Positions 1 to 7,747 are shown, counted from the stretch's first letter. The stretch is DNA of 64,000 nt from Thiobacillus sp. (GCA_018263115.1 JADFDC010000005.1:50172-114171), one strand, 5' to 3'. The notes: a model not told the origin generated them from the sequence alone. Translations and numbers: made by a program.

Positions 1-549
1 CCTAAGCAGCCTGATGACATAACCAGTTTCTTGCAAAAGATAATTGATGGGGAGGCTGATATTTCCGACCCAGAATTTTCGCCCAAGCTTGAAACCCTCT
101 ACCCGATCTGTCAGGCAAATACCGAAATGGCTGCATTATGGCTAAAGGCCGTTAATGCTTATACACGGGCCGTGACATCGGCCCTCCAATATGTATTGAA
201 CAAATTTGAGAAATCTGGCGAGTCACCCGTGAAGGGGCAACACCTTTCATCATCCCCCTTATCCGAAAGCAACATGACCGAAGTCCAAATCAGCGCTCTG
301 TATGATGAGCTCGTTGTTTTGTGCAAAGCCGGGCTGGCGTGGGCAAAGAAACATGGGTACCCAGAGGTGGAGGACTATCCGCAATATCAACGCGCCAGGG
401 AAATCGGTGCGTTACTACACAACCATGCTGGCTTGCCCGCCATGCAAAAGGCCGTTCATATCGTTTACGAGAAGGTCAAATCCAAGGATGGCGGCCAGGC
501 CGCGCTGCTTGAGTATGGATGGGGCGGCATCGGGAACTGGCAGGCTTAA
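1..549 (+). CDS. hypothetical protein, 5' end outside window
   Basis: The frame is open from the first base, so the N terminus lies upstream; a TTG at 31 is only the first start-like codon inside the window. About 182 residues are visible. The sequence is soluble and charged, with helical stretches, no signal peptide or membrane segment, and a Gly/Trp-rich C terminus ending GIGNWQA. I do not recognise the family. It is followed after 18 bases by the HExxH gene on the same strand, and both lie inside the integrated element, so it is probably cargo of that element. Function unknown. Confidence 0.5.
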   Translation, partial: PKQPDDITSFLQKIIDGEADISDPEFSPKLETLYPICQANTEMAALWLKAVNAYTRAVTSALQYVLNKFEKSGESPVKGQHLSSSPLSESNMTEVQISALYDELVVLCKAGLAWAKKHGYPEVEDYPQYQRAREIGALLHNHAGLPAMQKAVHIVYEKVKSKDGGQAALLEYGWGGIGNWQA

Positions 550-567
550 TTAAGTTTGCATAAAGGC

Positions 568-1188
568 ATGTCACACCCCCGCATCCATCCTGACCAACAG
601 ATTCGCCTGATGGCGCGCTTACCGCTTACGTCCGTACTGACGGAAAAGCAGTTGAAGCACCTGCAATGGCGCGGCCGGTTGCTGGCCGATACTCACGAAT
701 ATGCTGGCCGTTGCGAGCCGCACGCCTATGCGATTGATACCGAGGGCAATATTACTTACCGATTTTCGGTTTCCACGTTCGCGCCACAATGGCATTTTCA
801 TGTACTGGTACACCCAACGTCAGATCATCTCCACAGGCATTTGGGTTCGCGTTCCAAACGCAGCGTGCTTGGCTCCATGCAGTGTCGCAACCATAACGGG
901 CAGAAGGAGGGCCTGCTGGCCGATATCAACTTGATCGCCCGGAAGCTATCGGAATCAACCGTGGTTCACGAGACTATTCACGCGGCCAGCCATTTGGCCA
1001 GAATTCTCAATGTGATTGAGGTCAAGAAACTGGCCGCGCCCGTGAGCACATCAAATAGCGCTATCGATTGGCGCGAAGAAATCCTGTGCTGGACAGTTGA
1101 TATAGCTGCACCGCAAACCCTGATGACGCTGGCTGCACTGGAAATTCCCTGCGTTCCGCTCAAGGACGCCCTGCGTACAGGCTGTTGA
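568..1188 (+). CDS. element-borne protein with HExxH (zincin-like) motif
   Basis: About 206 residues. The only clear signature is HETIH at roughly residues 134-138, a match to the HExxH zinc metallopeptidase motif, followed some 32 residues later by WREEILCW, whose Glu could be a third ligand. This suggests a small zincin-like peptidase, but the motif is short and can arise by chance. There is no signal peptide. I chose ATG 568; a TTG 12 bases upstream is in frame, and neither has a convincing ribosome binding site. It lies 18 bases after the preceding hypothetical gene, probably co-transcribed, and converges on the toxin-antitoxin pair. Confidence 0.55.
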   Translation: MSHPRIHPDQQIRLMARLPLTSVLTEKQLKHLQWRGRLLADTHEYAGRCEPHAYAIDTEGNITYRFSVSTFAPQWHFHVLVHPTSDHLHRHLGSRSKRSVLGSMQCRNHNGQKEGLLADINLIARKLSESTVVHETIHAASHLARILNVIEVKKLAAPVSTSNSAIDWREEILCWTVDIAAPQTLMTLAALEIPCVPLKDALRTGC

Positions 1189-1214
1189 GTATTATTGAGT
1201 TAAGCAGCGATTGC

Positions 1215-1499
1215 TCAGGCTGCCAGCGCCCGCATGACGGCCTTGGGTTCACGGTCGATGAGATTCAACAACACCAGCGCCGCGCCATGCGGTTTTCTGT
1301 CCCCTCGCTCCCAGTGCCGCAACGTGGCAACTGAAAATCCAAAGCGGGCGGCAAATTGCTCTTGCGTCAAACCAAGCCGCTTTCTCAACTCGGCCACGTC
1401 CACTTCATAGGGTTGATATTCCCTGACACCCGCCTTCTTGCCTTTGGCATGGGCAACCGCTTCGGTCAAACCCTGTTTGATGCTTTGAAATGCACCCAT
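1215..1499 (-). CDS. XRE-family antitoxin (HigA/NadS-like)
   Basis: 94 residues. The C-terminal half is a Cro/C1-type helix-turn-helix: LRKRLGLTQEQFAARFGFS, then VATLRHWERGDRKP as the recognition helix. It directly follows the toxin gene, in the toxin-first order usual for HigBA-type modules. The ATG at 1499 is preceded by GGAGAAG and starts just after the toxin stop (1502-1504); an in-frame start at 1517 would overlap the toxin but has no better binding site. The likely role is to bind and neutralise the toxin and to repress the pair through the palindrome at 1847-1863. The family call is firm; the exact subfamily is inference. Confidence 0.85.
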   Translation of the reverse strand: MGAFQSIKQGLTEAVAHAKGKKAGVREYQPYEVDVAELRKRLGLTQEQFAARFGFSVATLRHWERGDRKPHGAALVLLNLIDREPKAVMRALAA

Positions 1500-1501
1500 G
1501 A

Positions 1502-1837
1502 TTACTTCTCCAGCCATGCCGAAACCAGCATTTCCACCAGTCCGGCCAATTCGTTGCGTTCCGCCTTGGTAAGATTGGCGCGTTCGTTTTTGGCAAACAC
1601 AGTCAGCAGATAAAGCGGCATCAAATCGGAGTGAACGTAGTAAATCACCCTGACGCCGCCGCTTTTGCCCCGGCCTTGTCTACCCCAGCGTAGTTTCCTC
1701 ACGCCGCCCGTGCCTTCCATGATGTCACCCGCCTTGGGGTTGGCTGCCAGGTAATCCACGATATCTCGGCGCTCTTCCTCGGTTAGCAGTTTTTCCGCAC
1801 GGCGAATGTATTCTGGCACTTCAGCAATGGTCAGCAC
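1502..1837 (-). CDS. RelE/HigB-type toxin
   Basis: 111 residues with a GTG start at 1837. The sequence resembles HigB2/RelE-like mRNA interferases: a GGVRKLRWGRQGRGKSGGVRV basic segment, then IYYVHSDLMPLYLLTVFAK and a helical C terminus. Proteins of this family cleave mRNA at the ribosome and are inhibited by the adjacent HTH antitoxin. The gene is first in a two-gene operon and carries the antitoxin binding site GGAGAAG in its last codons, giving translational coupling. It sits between cargo genes and the integrase, consistent with stabilising the element. Confidence 0.82.
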   Translation of the reverse strand: MLTIAEVPEYIRRAEKLLTEEERRDIVDYLAANPKAGDIMEGTGGVRKLRWGRQGRGKSGGVRVIYYVHSDLMPLYLLTVFAKNERANLTKAERNELAGLVEMLVSAWLEK

Positions 1838-1846
1838 GATTTAATC

Positions 1847-1863
1847 ATAATCCAATGGATTAT
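1847..1863. promoter_or_regulatory. probable operator of the toxin-antitoxin pair
   Basis: Perfect 8-bp inverted repeat ATAATCCA / TGGATTAT around one central base, 10 bases upstream of the toxin GTG. On the minus strand a TATAAT hexamer (1864-1859) overlaps one arm, so a bound antitoxin would block the promoter. The palindrome and hexamer are seen directly; the operator role is inferred from how XRE antitoxins usually autoregulate. Confidence 0.6.
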
Positions 1864-1876
1864 AAAGGCAAGCGCT

Positions 1877-3154
1877 TTACGCCTGCTTGGCACGGAGCCC
1901 GGCCACTTTTCCGTCAGGCTGGTGCCCGAATGACGGCAACAATGTGCGCACGGTATTGGCCAGCGTCTTGTCACACAAGTGAGCATAGTGACGGCTGGTG
2001 ATGCGGGTATCCGCGTGTCCGAGAAGTTTTGAAATGGTCAGCAAGTCTGCTCCGGCCTGCGCTAGCAAGCTGGCATAAGTGTGCCGCAGTTCGTGAAAAC
2101 CGATAGGGGGTTCTATCCTGGCCTGCTCACAAGCAGCCTTGATCTGGCGGACTTGATGGTTGTATCCCCAAGGCTCGCCGTCCGTGCGTGTGAACACATA
2201 ATCCGTGCCGGGTTTGCCGACGATGGCAGACTGGAAAAAATCCAGCCCTTCATTCGACAAAGGCACAAAGCGCCCTTTTCCACTCTTGGCTTCCGCACTG
2301 ATATAAATCATGCCGGTGTCCAGTTGCACATCAGCCGCCTTAAGACGCGATAGTTCACCATAGCGTGCCCCTGTGAAAAGCGCCGCTTTCACCAATTGGC
2401 GAAAATCATTCGGACTTGCATTAACCAGCCGTGTGGATTCAGCAGCCGTTAAAAACCGCGTGACTGGCTCATCGGCGTTTTCAAATGGCTTGACCCTCCG
2501 CCATGCCGTGTCATCGCTTATCAGTTCATCGCGAAAAGCGCGATTCAACACCGCCTTGAATACGGTCAGGATGCGGTTGGCAGTGGACTTTCGAGAGCGT
2601 TTTTCATCAGCGGTTATGGCCTTCTCCCGATATGCCTGCTTTTCGCCGTTGCCAGATCGCTTGCGGGCTGGCGTGGCAGCGAGTTTCTCATGCCATTTTC
2701 GGATGTCCTTGGTCTTCAAGTCCATCAAAAGGACATCACCCCACTCTGGTAGGATATGCGCGTTAAGCACATTCTCGGTGGCACGGATTGCCCGCCGATG
2801 TTCCCGGTACCACGTCATGTAATGGTTAGCAGCTTCCGTCACAGTAAGAGGCTTGCCGGTAGCGACTGCCTTGCTTTCCTTCGCAAGGGCTCGGCATTTT
2901 TCCTGTGCCTGAACATAGGTTAGAACGCTCGTTCCGTCCGCATCCTGGTAATCGTCAGCACTGCCAATGCTAGTCATGGTGTCTTTGCCAACTTTATCCT
3001 TGATGCGGCAATACCATGTCCCGTAACCATCCCCTGTCCGCCGGTAAACAAGAGACAAACCAGTTGTGATGGGCGCGTAGTACCGTGTCCCCTTCTCCAG
3101 CTTCAATCTTTTCGTGCGGTTTTCCAGCCTTGGATCGCGTGACGCCCTTGCCAT
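1877..3154 (-). CDS. tyrosine recombinase / integrase
   Basis: 425 residues from ATG 3154, which has AAGGG upstream and begins with MARASRDPRLENR, the usual N terminus of this integrase group; the frame stays open a further 29 codons upstream. It has an N-terminal Arg-rich arm, a SAM-like core-binding domain around residues 100-215 and a C-terminal catalytic domain. The full catalytic set is visible: Arg about 264 (GARYGEL), HELRHTY about 354-360, His about 380 (LLGHAD) and Tyr about 390 (RHYAHL). It should catalyse integration and excision at the tRNA-Glu site about 150 bases away. No truncation is seen. Confidence 0.95.
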   Translation of the reverse strand: MARASRDPRLENRTKRLKLEKGTRYYAPITTGLSLVYRRTGDGYGTWYCRIKDKVGKDTMTSIGSADDYQDADGTSVLTYVQAQEKCRALAKESKAVATGKPLTVTEAANHYMTWYREHRRAIRATENVLNAHILPEWGDVLLMDLKTKDIRKWHEKLAATPARKRSGNGEKQAYREKAITADEKRSRKSTANRILTVFKAVLNRAFRDELISDDTAWRRVKPFENADEPVTRFLTAAESTRLVNASPNDFRQLVKAALFTGARYGELSRLKAADVQLDTGMIYISAEAKSGKGRFVPLSNEGLDFFQSAIVGKPGTDYVFTRTDGEPWGYNHQVRQIKAACEQARIEPPIGFHELRHTYASLLAQAGADLLTISKLLGHADTRITSRHYAHLCDKTLANTVRTLLPSFGHQPDGKVAGLRAKQA

Positions 3155-3307
3155 GCTCGTGTCCCTTCGTGTCCCCAATATGTCCCTAAAATGTTCCCGG
3201 ACAACTCTGGACATTATCGGATATAAAATCCATGTAAACAAGCATTCATAAGGCTTTCAGGCTGATCCAGCGAAGTCCGATAAAGTCCACGAAATTGATA
3301 TATAGAA

Positions 3308-3353
3308 CTCTTTCACAGCGATAACCTGGGTTCGAATCCCCGTGGGGACGCCA
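3308..3353 (+). other. attachment site: truncated 3' part of a tRNA-Glu gene
   Basis: This stretch reads as the anticodon loop, variable region, T arm (GGTTCGAATCCCC), acceptor strand (TGGGGAC), discriminator G and encoded CCA of tRNA-Glu (TTC anticodon context CTTTCAC). The D arm and 5' acceptor strand are absent, so it cannot fold as a tRNA, and the anticodon stem and T stem carry substitutions (for example CTGGG facing CCCCG). It is best read as the direct repeat left by integration into a tRNA-Glu gene; the intact gene should lie beyond the left edge of the window. Confidence 0.8.
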
Positions 3354-3361
3354 TAATAACT

Positions 3362-3381
3362 ATGCTGCCGAAAAGCAGCAT
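3362..3381 (+). terminator. short hairpin after the tRNA-Glu fragment
   Basis: ATGCTGC / GCAGCAT 7-bp stem with a six-base loop (CGAAAA), directly after the CCA end. No T tract follows, so it may be a processing or partial termination structure of the former tRNA transcript. Confidence 0.35.
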
Positions 3382-3394
3382 GAATTCAAATCAG

Positions 3395-3420
3395 CGCCAC
3401 CCTCGCGGTGGCGTTTCTGT
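3395..3420 (+). terminator. Rho-independent terminator of the former tRNA-Glu unit
   Basis: CGCCACC / GGTGGCG 7-bp GC-rich stem with a five-base loop, followed by TTTCTGTTT. It sits where the native tRNA-Glu transcript would end and separates the element from the following operon. Confidence 0.65.
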
Positions 3421-3505
3421 TTACTGTCAATGCACGAATTCTGCCTCTCACTCCCCGCGATTCTCTAAAACCCAATCCGATAAGCGGCATCTGGTTCTGC
3501 CACCT

Positions 3506-3522
3506 TTTAAGACCGGTTTAAG
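3506..3522 (+). promoter_or_regulatory. PmrA/QseB-type response-regulator box
   Basis: Direct repeat TTTAAG-ACCGG-TTTAAG, an exact match to the YTTAAK-N5-YTTAAK form known for PmrA/BasR and similar to QseB sites. It lies 46 bases before the ATG of the first gene of an operon that itself encodes a QseB/PmrA-class regulator (7748-8410), so autoregulation is likely. A palindrome GGATCGATCC overlaps its right end (3522-3531). I see no convincing -10 hexamer. The match is seen; binding is inferred. Confidence 0.55.
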
Positions 3523-3567
3523 GATCGATCCGTAGTCTCCAGACATGTTTTGCTCTGGGAATCGATC

Positions 3568-4170
3568 ATGCAACCAGCCAGGCACTCCCTGTTTCCCTTG
3601 AATACCGAGGCGCTGACGATCACTCATCTTGGCAAGGACTCGCCAAGGCGATGTGATGTCGAGTCTTTCATCAGGAATGTTTTTGCTGAACGTTATGGTG
3701 CCAACGTAACCTACTTTGCCGCCAACCTGTTGCTGCTCGAGAAAGATTCAAGAATGGTTGCCGCCGCAGGCTGGCTGGGCGCGGACACCGGTCGCCTGTT
3801 TCTGGAATCCTATCTGGACGCTCCAATCGAACAAGCCATTGGCCAGCTGACCGGCAGGAACATTTCGCGCGAACGGATCGTGGAAGTGGGAAACCTTGCG
3901 GCGATCAAGCCGGGTGGAAGCCTGAATATTATTAGCGCTCTTGCCTTGTATCTCGACAAATTGGGATACGAGTGGGTGACATTCACGGCAACACGCGAAC
4001 TCATTGGAATTTTCAGTCGGCTCGGCCTGCCCCTGCTGGCATTGCGTCAGGCAGACCCCGCGTGCATCAGGGATCAAGCAAGCCAGTGGGGCAATTACTA
4101 CGATCAAAACCCTGTCGTTGTCGTGGGACGCATCCGCCTTGCCCTTGACCGTATGGACAAAGCAATATGA
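3568..4170 (+). CDS. T_hemolysin-family protein (GNAT/autoinducer-synthase-like fold)
   Basis: 200 residues. It matches the 'thermostable hemolysin' family: VEVGNLAAIKPGGSLNII, then YEWVTFTATREL and FSRLGLPLLAL, with a WGNYYDQNPVVVVGRI-like end. Despite the name, the family is thought to have an acetyltransferase/LuxI-like fold, so acyl transfer is more plausible than pore formation. ATG 568 bases into the 3 kb region (3568) has GGGAA seven bases upstream; an upstream in-frame TTG (3550) is less likely. It overlaps the acyl ligase gene by four bases (ATGA), indicating coupled expression. It may join an acyl group made by the neighbouring enzymes to an acceptor; no substrate can be read from the sequence. 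Confidence 0.75.
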   Translation: MQPARHSLFPLNTEALTITHLGKDSPRRCDVESFIRNVFAERYGANVTYFAANLLLLEKDSRMVAAAGWLGADTGRLFLESYLDAPIEQAIGQLTGRNISRERIVEVGNLAAIKPGGSLNIISALALYLDKLGYEWVTFTATRELIGIFSRLGLPLLALRQADPACIRDQASQWGNYYDQNPVVVVGRIRLALDRMDKAI

Positions 4171-5645
4171 TCTCCACGGCCCTGTTTGACATCCTTGCAG
4201 CGCGCAAAGGCGGTGAGCCGATTCTGCATGGTGACCTCCGGACCTGGGATGCTCCCGCAATGTTGCAGGAAATTGATGCCCTTGCCCGGCATCTTGCAAG
4301 CACCCGCATCCTGGCGGTGCTTGCCGACAACGGGCCCGCCTGGGTCATGGCTGATCTGGCCGCATTGAAGGCGGGCGCCGTACATCTACCCCTGCCCGCT
4401 TTCTTCAGCCGCGCACAAATGCTTCATGCGCTGAACGAAACCGGTGCCGATGCCGTTCTGACAGATCAGCCCGACCTGATCGTAAATCTTGACTTCGGAT
4501 TCATCCGCGAGACCACCTGGAACGGCCTGGTCTTGATGAAACGGAAAACCAGCCCGGCCAGGCTGCCACCCGGTACCGCCAAGGTGTCGTTTACCTCAGG
4601 CAGCACAGGTTCACCCAAAGGCGTGTGTCTGGGCATGACCGGCCTGCTGGAAACTGCTGCCGCGCTGACAGCTTATCTTGCCGACCTCCCGGTCGAGCGT
4701 CATCTTGCGGTTCTGCCACTACCTCTGCTGCTTGAAAATGTTGCGGGCATATACGCGCCACTGTTGCGTGGCGCCGAAATATTTTTGCCGTCTCTGAAAA
4801 TGCTCGGCTGGCAGGGCATGGCTGGGTTCCAGCCAGCAGCCTTGCATCGCACAGCCTCCGAAATGCGCGTGAACAGCCTGATACTGGTACCGGAACTAGC
4901 CAAGGCATGGGCCATGTATTTGGAGTCCGCACATCTGCAGGCACCCGCCGAGCTTGTGTTTGCAGCCGTTGGCGGCGCCCGGGTTGATCAATCCCAGCTT
5001 GCCAGGTGGCGCGAACTAGGTCTGCCCGTCTACCAGGGATATGGCCTGACTGAATGCGGCTCGGTCGTGAGTCTCAATCGACCCGGTGACGATGGCCCTG
5101 GGGTGGGCCGCCCCCTGCCCCATGCTTCCGTGCGCATCGAAAATGGTGAAGTCTGCATAAGATCGAGGGGCTTCATTGGCTATCTCGATTCAGCCAATCA
5201 GACAGGCGCCGATGAATTCCTGACAGGTGACATTGGGCATATCGATGCAACAGGTCATCTGCACCTGGATGGCCGCCGCAAGAACCTGCTGATTACTTCT
5301 TATGGACGAAACATTGCGCCGGAATGGGTCGAGTCGGTTCTGCTGGCCGAGACTGCCATCGCTCAGGCGGTCGTTGCCGGAGATGGACGACCTTCACTCG
5401 TGGCCCTTCTTGTCCCGGCAAACGGATGCGGTAATGACGATCTGGCGACAGCAGTCGCGCGGGTCAACCTTGCACTTCCGGATTACGCGCGTATCAGCGC
5501 CTGGACTGTGGCCGAGCCTTTCACGCTGCAAAATGGCCTGGCTACCGGCAACGGGCGTCCGCTGCGCAATGACATTCTCAGCCACCATGCAGTTGCCGTC
5601 GCATCGCTTTATCCTCAGGAGGAATCCGCCAGTGCCATTCTATGA
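4167..5645 (+). CDS. AMP-forming acyl ligase (ANL superfamily)
   Basis: 492 residues. ANL motifs are in order: the P-loop SFTSGSTGSPKG (about 141-152), QGYGLTECG (about 288-296), GDIGHIDATGHLHLDGRRKN with the hinge region, and a C-terminal NGLATGNGRPLR. The enzyme should activate a carboxylic acid as acyl-AMP and pass it to a thiol or amine. Oddly, the position of the usual A10 catalytic lysine appears to be Arg464. The start overlaps the T_hemolysin stop, and the last codons hold the AGGAGG binding site of the next gene. Fatty-acid or aryl-acid substrates are both possible. Confidence 0.85.
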   Translation: MISTALFDILAARKGGEPILHGDLRTWDAPAMLQEIDALARHLASTRILAVLADNGPAWVMADLAALKAGAVHLPLPAFFSRAQMLHALNETGADAVLTDQPDLIVNLDFGFIRETTWNGLVLMKRKTSPARLPPGTAKVSFTSGSTGSPKGVCLGMTGLLETAAALTAYLADLPVERHLAVLPLPLLLENVAGIYAPLLRGAEIFLPSLKMLGWQGMAGFQPAALHRTASEMRVNSLILVPELAKAWAMYLESAHLQAPAELVFAAVGGARVDQSQLARWRELGLPVYQGYGLTECGSVVSLNRPGDDGPGVGRPLPHASVRIENGEVCIRSRGFIGYLDSANQTGADEFLTGDIGHIDATGHLHLDGRRKNLLITSYGRNIAPEWVESVLLAETAIAQAVVAGDGRPSLVALLVPANGCGNDDLATAVARVNLALPDYARISAWTVAEPFTLQNGLATGNGRPLRNDILSHHAVAVASLYPQEESASAIL

Positions 5646-6297
5646 AACTCTGACAGAAGCCACGGCCGCAGAACGCCGTCAACTGATGGAAGCACCTGTC
5701 ATCGCTGATTGTCTGCAAGGCCGCGTCACGCCTGAAAGTTATCTCGCCTTTCTTGGCCAGGCCTATCACCATGTCCGCCACACTACGCCGTTGTTGATGC
5801 TGCTCGGAGGACGGCTGCCCGAGCGGCTTGGATGGATGCGCAAGGCTGTGGCCGAATACATCGAAGAGGAAATTGGTCACGAGGAGTGGATTCTCAATGA
5901 CATCGCCGCTGCGGGCGGTGATGCCGACGCCGTGCGCGGCAGCAGGCCCGGGCTGCCTGCCGAATTGATGGTGGCCTATGCCTACGACGTAGTCAACCGG
6001 GGTAATCCGGCCGGATTTTTCGGCATGGTTTTCGTCCTCGAAGGCACCAGCGTAGCCTTGGCGCTCATGGCCGCGGATCGCATTCAGGAAAAGCTGGGGT
6101 TGCCGGATACGGCATTTTCCTATTTGCGTTCTCATGGAACGCTTGACCAGGAGCACACCAGGCATCTGGCCAGTTTGCTGGAACGCATGACGCCCGATGA
6201 CCAGGCGGAAGTTGTGCGCTGCGCAAAAATATTTTTCAAACTTTACGGTGATATTTTTCGTGCCCTGCCGGGCTGGGAGGAAACAAGATGCAATTGA
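5632..6297 (+). CDS. heme-oxygenase-like diiron oxidase (UndA/CADD/TenA-like)
   Basis: 221 residues from GTG 5632, chosen because AGGAGG lies nine bases upstream and the sequence begins at the family-like N terminus. All-helical HO-like fold. Candidate metal ligands follow the family pattern: ExxH at E80/H83, E137 in FVLEGTS, and HxxxDxxH at H168/D172/H175. Relatives with these ligands include UndA (decarboxylation of fatty acids to alkenes) and CADD. PqqC/TenA relatives have other activities, so the reaction is not fixed. It overlaps the ligase by 14 bases and the SDR by 10, so it probably acts on the same substrate series. Confidence 0.75.
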   Translation: MPFYETLTEATAAERRQLMEAPVIADCLQGRVTPESYLAFLGQAYHHVRHTTPLLMLLGGRLPERLGWMRKAVAEYIEEEIGHEEWILNDIAAAGGDADAVRGSRPGLPAELMVAYAYDVVNRGNPAGFFGMVFVLEGTSVALALMAADRIQEKLGLPDTAFSYLRSHGTLDQEHTRHLASLLERMTPDDQAEVVRCAKIFFKLYGDIFRALPGWEETRCN

Positions 6298-7076
6298 AAA
6301 ATGCAAGGATATTGCTGACCGGTGCCACGGGCGGGCTCGGTCATGAATTGGCGCGTCAGCTTGCTGCCAGCGGAGCCCGGCTGCTGGTGGCTGGCCGTGA
6401 TTCGCAACGTCTTGCCGCGCTCTCCACCGAACTGGGGCCGGAGAGCTCAACCGTGCGCGCCGATCTTGGCCGCCCTGATGGAATTGCCGCTGTTGTGGGC
6501 GCCGCGCACGAATTCGGTGTCAATGTACTGATCAACAATGCAGGGATTGGCGGTTTTGGTCTCTACGACCAGCAGGACTGGGTGGATGTGGAACAGCTGC
6601 TTGCAACGAACCTTGAGGTGCCTTTGCACCTGACGCACGCGCTGTTGCCATGGCTCAAATCCAGACCGGAAGCCGCGATCGTCAATATCGGATCGACTTT
6701 CGGCAGCCTGCCATTTCCCGGCTTTGCGGCGTATTCGGCAGCCAAGGCGGGCTTGCGCGGTTTCTCTCAGGCCTTGCGTCGGGAACTGGCGGATTCGAAG
6801 GTCGCCGTCATCCATCTCGCACCAAGAGCCATCGATACGCCGCTGAATACGGCGGCAGTCAATGCACTCAACCGCGAGTTGAAGAACCATTGCGACACGA
6901 CTGAGTCGGTGGCCCGCCAGATTGTGTCTTCCCTCCAGAAGGAAACTCTGGAAAGGCATTTCGGATTTCCCGAGCGACTGTTCGCTTGGCTGAACGGCAT
7001 TGCGCCTTCCCTGATCGATCATGGCCTGGCGGCCAAGCTCCCTGTTATCAAGCGTCACGCGCTTTCCAAAACCTGA
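6288..7076 (+). CDS. short-chain dehydrogenase/reductase (SDR)
   Basis: 262 residues. Classical SDR: the nucleotide-binding TGATGGLG (11-18), NNAG (about 83-86), catalytic Tyr149 and Lys153 in YSAAK, and an upstream Ser in the IVNIGSTFGS strand. The C-terminal extension (about 205-262) is amphipathic. It should reduce a carbonyl or oxidise an alcohol with NAD(P)H. ATG 6288 follows GGGAGGAAACAAG, a strong binding site placed inside the end of the diiron gene (10-base overlap). Substrate unknown; context suggests a late step on an acyl-derived product. Confidence 0.9.
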   Translation: MQLKNARILLTGATGGLGHELARQLAASGARLLVAGRDSQRLAALSTELGPESSTVRADLGRPDGIAAVVGAAHEFGVNVLINNAGIGGFGLYDQQDWVDVEQLLATNLEVPLHLTHALLPWLKSRPEAAIVNIGSTFGSLPFPGFAAYSAAKAGLRGFSQALRRELADSKVAVIHLAPRAIDTPLNTAAVNALNRELKNHCDTTESVARQIVSSLQKETLERHFGFPERLFAWLNGIAPSLIDHGLAAKLPVIKRHALSKT

Positions 7077-7093
7077 ACACCGAAAGGAACTCC

Positions 7094-7747
7094 ATGAAAA
7101 TTACTCAATTCATTCGTCTGTCGATACTGGCTGGTATTGTCGGGGTCGTGGTCTCCGCGCAGGCAGCTTCACCCGACGAGATGATTCGCCCCATTCAGGA
7201 CCGTTGGGCGGAAATCAAGTATCGCCTTCCGGAAAAGCAGCAGGCGGAACAATATCGTGCACTTGCCCTGCAGGCACGCAAGCTTGTGGAATCGAACCCG
7301 AATTCACCGGAACTTCTGATCTGGGAAGGGATTGTTCTTTCCAGCGAGGCAGGCGCAAAGGGTGGACTGGGCGCGCTTTCCCTGGCAAAGGAAGCTCGCA
7401 ACCGTCTCGAAGAGGCAATGAAACTGGATGACAAGGCACTGAGTGGCTCGGCCTATACCAGTCTGGCCACCCTTTATGCCAAAGTACCAGGCTGGCCCAT
7501 CGGTTTTGGCAACAAGGAGAAGGCAGAAGAGTTCTTCAAGAAGGCTCTCGGCATCAATCCAGCAGGTATTGACCCGAACTTTTTTTACGCCGAGTATCTG
7601 GTTGAACGTGAGCGCCTGAAGGATGCGCGCCTCCACCTCAATGCCGCCCTGAAGGCACCTGCTCGACCGGGTCGTGAGCTTGCGGACAGCGGACGGCGTC
7701 AGGAAATTCAGGCATTGCTGGAGAAGCTCAACAAGGAAGGGAAGTAA
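7094..7747 (+). CDS. secreted TPR-repeat protein
   Basis: 217 residues from ATG 7094, preceded by AAAGGAAC. Residues 1-24 form a signal peptide (hydrophobic core ILAGIVGVVV, cleavage near AQA-A). The rest is helical with TPR-like units (YRALALQARKLVESNPNSPELL; KAEEFFKKALGINPAG; AEYLVERERLKDARLHLNAAL). The protein is probably periplasmic and scaffolds or senses a partner. It lies 17 bases after the SDR and its stop abuts the TTG of the response regulator, so it is part of the operon and may feed the sensor kinase. Exact role unknown. Confidence 0.75.
   Translation: MKITQFIRLSILAGIVGVVVSAQAASPDEMIRPIQDRWAEIKYRLPEKQQAEQYRALALQARKLVESNPNSPELLIWEGIVLSSEAGAKGGLGALSLAKEARNRLEEAMKLDDKALSGSAYTSLATLYAKVPGWPIGFGNKEKAEEFFKKALGINPAGIDPNFFYAEYLVERERLKDARLHLNAALKAPARPGRELADSGRRQEIQALLEKLNKEGK

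Noticed and set aside
3308..3353. A complete tRNA-Glu gene
   Set aside because: The 5' acceptor strand, D arm and half the anticodon stem are missing; upstream bases do not pair with the acceptor end.
3568..4170. A true pore-forming hemolysin
   Set aside because: No signal peptide or membrane-active segment; the sequence fits an acyltransferase-like fold and the gene sits with metabolic enzymes.
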